Both the position numbers and the translations under genes were made by a program. From Mastigamoeba balamuthi (lineage: Eukaryota; Evosea; Mastigamoebida; Mastigamoebidae), in assembly GCA_902651635.1 (NCBI GenBank), contig CACRSC010000030.1:182060-246059 (forward strand): DNA of 64,000 bases. Reading direction: 5' to 3'. The notes beneath the pieces are model-generated. The model did not search any database. It saw only the letters and a program-made list of their open reading frames with translations, and had not been told where the DNA came from. Positions 57,501 through 64,000 of the stretch are shown one piece after another. Positions within the stretch are counted from its first letter, which is position 1. Each line of letters opens with the position of its first letter.

Positions 57501-60500
57501 CAAGGTCGTGCGCCTCAGCGCGGGCAGCCACAACATGTCGGGCGAGGCCTACTGGCTCTACGGAGACCTCGTCATCGCCGGCGAGGGCGCGGGCGCCACG
57601 ACCATCAGCGGCGACCTCGCGAGCCCCTACAGGAGCGCGCCGGTGCTGACCGTCAACGGCTACGGGCCCGCCGCGCGGCTCGTCGTCGAGGACGTCACGA
57701 TCGCCGAGTACGGCGTCAACAGCGCCACGTTCGTGCTGGCCAGCAGCGCGGCCGTCGAGGTGCGCCGGGCCGTCCGCCGGACCCTCGCGCGGGACAAGTA
57801 CCTCGTGCAGAGCACCGCGCGCGGGCCGCTGGGGCCGACGGTCCTCGAGAACTTCACAGAGGTCCGCGCGACGGGCCAGCGGCTCGGCTCGCGCCTGCTG
57901 CTCTTCGCCGACACGCGGGCCGGCGCCTACGCGGCCGTCCCCGAGGTCGTCGTCCGCGGCGTCGTCGTCGCGGGGTTCCTGGGCACCGACCCGCTGCTCG
58001 ACGTGGCCAACGCGCGGCTCTCGGTCGTCGACAGCCACTTCCGCAACGTCTCGACGGTCCTCGTCCGCTACACGACGCCCGCGCCCGCCGTCCGCGTCGT
58101 CTCGACGCTGCAGCGCAGCGCAGACGCCCCGGCGGCCTTCGCGGGGCTCGTCGTCGACCCCTCGTCGTTCGTCGACGTGGCCGCGGGGAACCTCTTCGAG
58201 ACGTACCTCGCGGACGTCGACATCTCCGACGCCACGTTCGCCAACCTCCGCGTGTCGTCGGTCCTCTACGCCCGCTCGCCCGCGCCCGCCAGCCCGACGC
58301 TCGCCGGCGGTATGTCGGCCGTCTCCGTTCGCCGGTCGACGTTCACCGACGTGGCGACGACGCGCGGGGCGCTGGTCCTCGAGTACTGCTCGGCGCTGCT
58401 CGACGGCGTCGTCGCCGCGCGCTGCACGTGCAACGCCAGCGGCAGCGGCTGCGGCGGGCTGCTGAGCGCCCTCAACAGCAACGTGGCGCTGCGCAACGTC
58501 CTCGCGCAGGACGGCGCCTCGGCGACGGGCGGCGGCGCGCTCTACGCGCTTTCGGACGTCCCGCGGGCCTACGCGCTCTCGTTCGACGACTACGCGACGC
58601 TGCTCTCGCACAACGCAGCGCCCGTGGGCTCGCAGCTCTACGCGGCCGGCGTGGCCATCGCGCACCTCTCGCGCGCGGTCCTCGTCAGCGCCGGCGACCC
58701 CGCGGCGGCCTTTGGGCAGTCGGCCAGCAACCCGCCCTACTGCGGCGCGCAGAGCTGCCAGAGCGCCGCCTGCGCCGCGGCGCTGTCGTCGCCCATGTAC
58801 GTCAACAGCTCGACGGACCTCTGCGCGCCCTGCGCGATGGGCGCGGCCCCGACGGCTGCGCGCGACTCGTGCGCCCCGTGCGCGTCGGGCACGCAGGCGG
58901 TGCCCGCGGGGTGCGCGCCGTGCGCCGCGGGGCAGGTCAACTACAACGGGACCATCGGCTGCGTCGCGTGCCCCGCGGGCATGGCGGCCGTGGGCGCCAC
59001 CGACTGCGCCGCGTGCCCCGCGGGCTCCGTCGTCGCCAACGGCTCGTCGTGCGCCGCCTGCGCCCCGGGGACCTACGAGACCGACAGGACCGCGTGCCTC
59101 CCGTGCGCCCCAGGGACCGCCAGCGCCGCCGGCACGTCGGGCGCGTGCAGCCCCTGCGCCAGCGGGCTCGTGGCCAACGCGGACCACACGGCCTGCGTGG
59201 GCTGCGGCCCCGGGACCTACGAGTCCAACAACGTCGACTGCGCGCCCTGCGCGACGGGCTACGTCAGCGCGGCCAACGCGAGCCTCTGCGACATCTGCCC
59301 GCCGGGCACCTACGCGGTCGCGGGGACCTCGTGCGCGCCCTGCACGGCCCCGGGGACGTACAGCAGCGGCGGCAGCGGCGCCTGCGCCCCCTGCGCCGCG
59401 GGGACCTACGAGGTCGCCCACACGAGCTGCGCCGTCTGCTCTGCGGGCTCCGTCAGCGCACAGGGATCGACGGCGTGCGCGCAGTGCGACGCGGGGACGT
59501 ACGAGGCGGGGCGGGTCTCCTGCGTCGCGTGCCCGGCCAACACGGTCAGCGCCAAGGGCACGTCGTCGACGACCGGCTGCTCCGCGTGCCCCGCGGGCTC
59601 GTGGCCCCGCAACGCCTCAGAGTGCGTCGACTGCGCTGTCACGTGGTCCCCTCTGTGCTCCACGCCGCCCAGCAGCCCCTCCTCGTCGTCGGAGTCTCTC
59701 GTTCCTCCCCCACCGCCTCCGCCTCTTCGCTCGTCGTCTTCGTCGTCGTCGTCGTCCTACTCGTCTTCGTCACAGTCCGCGCCACCGCCGCCGCCACCCC
59801 CGCCACCGCCGGCCTCGTCGTCGTCATCGTCGTCGTCGTCGTCGGTGGGCGACGTGTCAGCGGCGCGGGCGCACGGGGGCGACGGGGGGCTGTCGGGCGG
59901 CATCGTCGCGCTGATCGTCGTGGTCGTCGTGGCCGTCGCCGTCGCCGTCGTCGTCGCCGTGGCGGTCATCCTCATGAAGGCCGGCATCGTGACGTGCACG
60001 GGCGTCACGGGGACGACGACCGACTTCACGGCCGTGCAGGCGGGGGCCCCGGGCGTCGGCGTGCCGCTGGGCGTCGTCTGCTTCGCGGGCTTCTCGCGCC
60101 TCAAGGACCGCATGTTCGACGACACGGGCGCCACGGCCCCGCTGCCCCCTGTCTCGCGCGACCCGCTCTCTGCGAGGGTCCCGCTGCTCGAGGCTCTGCG
60201 GGCCGTGAGCCCGCTGGTCCAGGACCTCGAGACGCAGCTGCAGAAGACGGCCGAGGCCTGGGAGACGAGCAGCAAGGCCCGGGCCCTCGGGCTCGCCAGG
60301 GACGACGCCCTGGCCGTCCTGCTCTACACAGCGGAGATCAGGCCGCACGAGGAGAGCATCTTCTACCGCCTCAACAGGGCGCTGAGGGAGCGGCGCAGCG
60401 CAGACGACGCCACGTGGACGCCGTTCGCCGTCGACCTCGTGCTGGCGCTGCGCGGCATCCCGGCGTTCAGGGGCGTCGTCTACAGGGGCATCGACGTCGG

Positions 60501-61210
60501 CGTCGACCCCGAGGCCTACGCCGTGGGCAGGACCGTCTGCTGGAACGGCTTCACGAGCACGTCGTCGGACCGCATCGTCGCCATGTCTTTCCTCAAGGCA
60601 AATCCGGCAATCTATCGCCTGGAAATCAATTGTCTGACGTGTACGTGCGCAGGACCAGGAGAACGGGACACTGTTCGAGATAGAGACGACGAGGGGGCGG
60701 GACATCGAGTCGCTGAACATGTTCAACGAGTCGGAGGTGCTGCTCGAGGCGTCGAGCGAGTTCAAGGTCGTCGACGTGCTCCCCGCGCGGAGCCCCCGGG
60801 ACCCCGTCGTCATCCGGATGTCCGAGGTCGACCCGCCCAGCAGCCCCCTCATCCCCTTGCCCGCCGCCCCAGCGCCAGCGGTGGCCACCGCAGAGACGGC
60901 CGAGAAGCCCGCGCAGAACGCCCCGCGGCCCGCAGCAGAGCCCGGGCCTGTGCCGCCGAGACAGGTCCACGCAGCGCCCAAGAGGCACAGGAGCGCGGGG
61001 CACAGGAAGCACACGAGCAGGGAGCCCCTGGCGGGCCAGGCGGAGAAGTACAAGACAAGCAGGCACGAACACAAGGACGGAGAGGCCCAACAGGGCGCAG
61101 CCCAGGGCGGGGCCGACAGGGCCGAGCAGTACAAGAGCGTGAGGCACCAGAAGAGGGAGATGCGCGACCAGACCTCGAGCAGCTCGGGCGGTTCCAGCGA
61201 CTCGTTTTAG
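48527..61210 (+). CDS. Giant receptor-like surface protein: beta-helix modules, cysteine-rich stalks, TM span and cytoplasmic R-S-ExE ADP-ribosyltransferase (about 4117 aa)
   Basis: Exons: 48527-48915, 48984-49258, 49333-54822, 54901-55013, 55069-60597 and 60653-61210, all in phase. Signal peptide at residues 1-24. Six modules begin with a motif like WVAASGSDSGAC or LYVSPVGAD (near 28, 520, 1007, 1873, 2367 and 2863), each followed by S/N/D/V-rich strands as in pectin-lyase-type beta-helices. Cys-rich CPAGT-type (GCC2/GCC3) stalks lie at about 1471-1799 and 3311-3613. Residues 1830-1872 are hydrophobic (internal TM or fused signal peptide with Met 1860). A Ser/Pro tract leads to the TM span (3697-3728). 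The cytoplasmic part has VVYRG (Arg 3895), GFTSTSS (Ser 3919) and NESEVLL (Glu 3958 and 3960): the R-S-ExE triad of arginine-type mono-ADP-ribosyltransferases. A basic tail follows. The last intron is GC-AG. Whether it is one gene or two fused is open. Confidence 0.85.
54246..54300 (+). other. Internal Met and signal-peptide-like segment in the giant surface gene
   Basis: After the first Cys-rich stalk and a hydrophobic LPLLVGSLATLCAALLGLG, the frame runs through RR into MVACIAVAQPTIAS and then YYVAQSGSDTSNC, which repeats the N-terminal start of the protein (LWVAASGSDSGAC). If translation or transcription started here, the second half would be a complete receptor of about 2260 residues by itself. 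No stop codon separates the halves in any simple splice model. Confidence 0.65.
60300..60790 (+). other. ADP-ribosyltransferase catalytic domain of the giant surface protein
   Basis: The domain reads from LYTAEIRPHEESIFYRLN through FRGVVYRGID, CWNGFTSTSSD and AMSFLK, across the GC-AG intron at 60598-60652, to GTLFEIETTRGRDIESLN and FNESEVLLEASSEFKVVDV. Arg at 60484-60486, Ser at 60556-60558 and the Glu pair at 60728-60730 and 60734-60736 form the R-S-ExE signature. Order and spacing match vertebrate ARTC and related enzymes that modify arginine. The domain follows the TM span, so it should face the cytosol. Confidence 0.85.
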
Positions 61211-61885
61211 GACTTTTTTAGAACTGTCCAAAGTCCTTTGAGCTCGTGCCCGACCACAACAATGACATCTTAGGCTAATTTGCCAAAACCACCGGGCGAT
61301 CATTCGTCTCTTTGGCCCAGCGGCACACCAAGCCAGGCGATCCCGCGTGCGGCGTCCGCCACACTTGAGACCCTGTGGCTGGCAACGCCGTGGGCGGTCG
61401 GCCGGAGCCGGCGGGATGGAGATTTCGGCAGTGACCTTTTGCATGAAGAAAGAACAGAAGGACGAAAAGGGAATTCAGTCGGGGCGCTCGGCTGCGCGCA
61501 CGGCAGCGGCCGCCGGCAGTCGGATCGGTTTCGCCCAGGGGGCCGGGGACAGCCCCGAGTGTGCTGGCCCCGGGCGACCGTTTGTGACTCGCGTATTCTC
61601 GATATCTTCTCATTTTCGAGAACATTCGCCAACATTCGCTCACGTGCATTCCTACGTCTTAAAATATCTGTGTTGGCGTTGAAAACGTGGTCTCCGAAAT
61701 TCACATCGCTAATTTTCAAGAGACCAACAAGGCCACACTGCAATCCCTCGCCACTCAATCCCCGTTCGTGTGTGCCTTCTCTCGCGTTCTCTCCTTCTCG
61801 GGGAGCGTTCTGACCCGTCCGGGACGCGCTGTCCCTTTGATATTTCCAGACCGCAGAAACCAAAAACTCGGGCACCAACGAGAAG
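61211..61885. promoter_or_regulatory. Intergenic region before pyruvate formate-lyase
   Basis: No gene recognised. AT-richer from about 61590, with a palindromic CGAGAATACGCGAGTC-like segment on the minus strand and TTAAAATAT near 61660; no clear TATA box at a fixed distance from the start. Confidence 0.4.
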
Positions 61886-64000
61886 ATGAGCAGCTGCTGC
61901 GCGTCACAGGGCAGGTTCGAGCACGAGCTCGACGGCGCGGGGTGCGGCCCCTTCCGCGACATGGACACGGCGGGGTACATACGCGAGCACTTCACGCCGT
62001 ACGAGGGCGACGGGTCGTTCCTCGCGGGCCCCACGCAGAACACGCGCGACCTCTTCGCGCAGGTCGAGAAGCTCCTGCACGACGAGATCGCCGCCGGCGG
62101 CCTGCTCGACGTCGACACCAAGACGCCCAGCACCATCACCGCGTTCGGCCCCGCCTACATCGACAAGGACAAGGAGACTATCGTCGGCCTTCAGACGGTC
62201 CGCAAATAACCAAACGCCCCCGGAATTCGCTTTTCTCCGCCGGGTTTTCGTCGCCTTTTGCGGCACGTGATCGGATCTCACCGAGGGGGCACTGGCGGGG
62301 ACGCGCAGGACAAGCCGCTGAAGCGGGCGATCAAGCCGTTCGGGGGCCACCGGGTGGTGGAGGCGGCGCTCAAGGCGTACGGGCGGACGCTGGACCCCGA
62401 GGTGCGCGAGATCTTCGAGCACTACCGCAAGACGCACAACGACGGCGTCTTCGACGCGTACACGGAGCAGATGCGCCTGGCGCGCAAGACGGGCATCCTC
62501 TCGGGGCTGCCCGACGGCTACGGGCGCGGGCGGATCATCGGGGACTACCGCCGCGTTGCGCTCTACGGCGTCGACGAGCTCGTGGCGGCCAAGAAGGCCG
62601 ACCTCAACGTGGCGCTGGCGGGGACGATGACCGAGGACGTCATCCGCGTGCGCGAGGAGGTCTCGGAGCAGATCCGCGCGCTGCAGGAGCTCAAGGCGAT
62701 GGCGCAGGGCTACGGCTACGACATCGGGCGGCCCGCGGGCGACGCGCGCGAGGCCATCCAGTGGCTCTACTTCGCCTACCTGGCGGCCGTCAAGGAGCAG
62801 GACGGCGCGGCCATGTCGCTGGGCCGCATCGACGCGTTCCTCGACACGTACATCGAGCGCGACCTGCGGGCGGGGCGCTACAGCGAGGAGCAGGTGCAGG
62901 AGATGATCGACCACTTTGTCATCAAGCTGCGGCTCGTGCGGCACCTGCGGACGCCCGAGTACAACAACCTCTTCGCGGGCGACCCCACGTGGGTCACCAT
63001 CGCGCTGGGCGGCACGCACGTGTGCCCCAAGACGGGCGAGCGGCGCCACATGGTCACGCGGACGGCGTACCGCCTGATCCACACGCTCGTCAACCTCGGC
63101 CCGGCGCCGGAGCCGAACCTGACGGTCCTCTGGGCCGCGGAGCTGCCCGAGCCCTTCAAGCAGTTCTGCACGCAGACGAGCATCAACACGAGCTCGATCC
63201 AGTACGAGAACGACGGGCTGATGAGCCCCATCTTCGGCGGCGACTACGCCATCGCCTGCTGCGTCTCGGCGATGCGCGTCGGCAAGGACATGCAGTTCTT
63301 CGGGGCGCGGGCCAACCTGCCCAAGCTGCTGCTCTACACGCTCAACGAGGGCCGCGACGAGATCCACAACCTCAAGGTCACCGACTTCCCCGCGGTGCGC
63401 GGCGACGAGCAGACGCCGCTCGACTACGACGAGGTCCGCGGGCGCTTCGACGCGGCCATGGCGTGGCTCACGGCGCTCTACGCCAACACGATGAACGTCA
63501 TCCACTACATGCACGACAAGTACAACTACGAGAAGCTGCAGATGGCCCTGCACGACACCAACGTGCACCGCTTCCTGGCCTTTGGCATCAGCGGCCTCTC
63601 GGTCGTCTCGGACTCGCTCTCGGCGATCCGCTACGCCAAGGTCTACCCCGTCCGCGACGCCAACGGCATCGCCGTCGACTTCCGCATCGAGGGCGAGTTC
63701 CCCAAGTACGGCAACGACGACGCCCGCGTCGACGAGATCTCGCGGTGGGTCGTGACGACGTTCAACGGCTACCTGCAGCGCCAGCGGGCCTACCGCCGCG
63801 CGACGCCGTCGCTGTCGGTGCTGACGATCACGAGCAACGTCGTCTACGGCAAGGTGACGGGCAGCACGCCCGACGGGCGCAAGAAGGGCGAGCCCTTCGC
63901 CCCGGGGGCCAACCCGATGCACGGGCGCGAGATGGCCGGGGCGCTGAGCTCGCTCAACTCGGTGGCGGGGCTGCCGTACGCCTCGTGCATGGACGGCATC
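61886..64000 (+). CDS. PFL: Pyruvate formate-lyase, partial (runs off the window end)
   Basis: Exon 1 61886-62197 and exon 2 from 62309; the intron splits [19 protein letters not shown] in phase. [28 protein letters not shown] and IVGLQT are hallmark N-terminal PFL motifs. The catalytic Cys pair is at residues 421-422 ([12 protein letters not shown], 63257-63262), essentially the E. coli position (418-419). The glycyl-radical site lies beyond the window. The enzyme cleaves pyruvate with CoA into acetyl-CoA and formate without oxygen and needs a separate activating enzyme, not seen here. The N-terminus ([19 protein letters not shown]) has no obvious organelle targeting signal, so cytosolic location is inferred. 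Family knowledge: eukaryotic PFLs are scattered and thought to come from bacteria; the intron and base composition show this copy is resident. Confidence 0.96.

Noticed and set aside
50826-59421. Very long open frames (over 1200 codons) on the minus strand opposite the surface gene
   Set aside because: They are Arg/Gly/Ala/Asp-rich mirror frames caused by GC-rich codon use; they lack hydrophobic cores, motifs or Cys patterns, while the plus strand has clear domains.
60300-61210. ADP-ribosyltransferase as a secreted bacterial-type toxin
   Set aside because: The domain is joined in frame after a TM span to a large eukaryotic ectodomain and is interrupted by an intron, so it is a host domain.
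61886-64000. Pyruvate formate-lyase as bacterial contamination
   Set aside because: It has a spliceable intron, host-like composition and lies directly beside a eukaryotic gene.
1-64000. tRNA, rRNA or retroelement genes
   Set aside because: No tRNA B-box with matching cloverleaf, rRNA-like or reverse-transcriptase-like sequence was recognised on either strand.

Overview
The window is nuclear DNA of a GC-rich, intron-rich single-celled eukaryote. Genes lie on both strands and are split by many short introns, mostly about 50-350 bases. The proteins are eukaryotic in kind: the spliceosomal helicase PRP16, the deubiquitinase USP5, a BAR-PH-ArfGAP-ankyrin protein and large surface proteins. A pyruvate formate-lyase and a Nim-like flavoprotein point to anaerobic or microaerophilic life, and the Hint domain resembles those of amoebozoans. 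A free-living anaerobic amoebozoan such as Mastigamoeba would fit; that is inference, not proof.

Layout. 274-6802 (-): nine-exon helical-rod protein of the vinculin/talin kind. 7290-8245: AT-richer, CpG-free island. 8475-11612 (-): ACAP-type ArfGAP, sharing a short divergent promoter with USP5 (11900-15009, +). 15495-17456 (+): membrane-anchored glycosyltransferase. 16890-19513: a 1.2-kb segment present twice, joined at a single N (18302), followed by copies of a small orphan gene with TATA boxes (to about 21.6 kb). 22388-24748 (-): transmembrane class III adenylate cyclase. 25704-27254 (-): ornithine decarboxylase. 28855-29464 (+): Nim-like protein. 29832-31337 (-): secreted CAP-domain protein. 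32023-35230 (+): AAA ATPase. 35911-36265 (+): possible tiny coiled-coil gene. 36468-41292 (-): PRP16. 41434-45714 (+): low-complexity coiled-coil protein, perhaps a basal-body factor. 46427-47608 (-): Hint-domain protein. 48527-61210 (+): a giant surface protein. 61886 to the window end (+): pyruvate formate-lyase.

Most notable is the giant surface gene. Six beta-helix-like modules and two cysteine-rich stalks lead to one terminal membrane span and then a cytoplasmic mono-ADP-ribosyltransferase domain with a full R-S-ExE signature: a receptor-like protein whose output domain would be an ADP-ribosyltransferase instead of a kinase or cyclase. The same open frame also carries an internal membrane segment that looks like a fused second signal peptide.

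Splicing is also unusual. Of 47 GT introns I could place by reading frame, about 26 start GTGCG and 33 start GTNCG, while only three start GTRAG. Four more introns use AAG|GC donors and are forced by phase. All gene models are read from frame and motif alone; no transcript data or searches were available.
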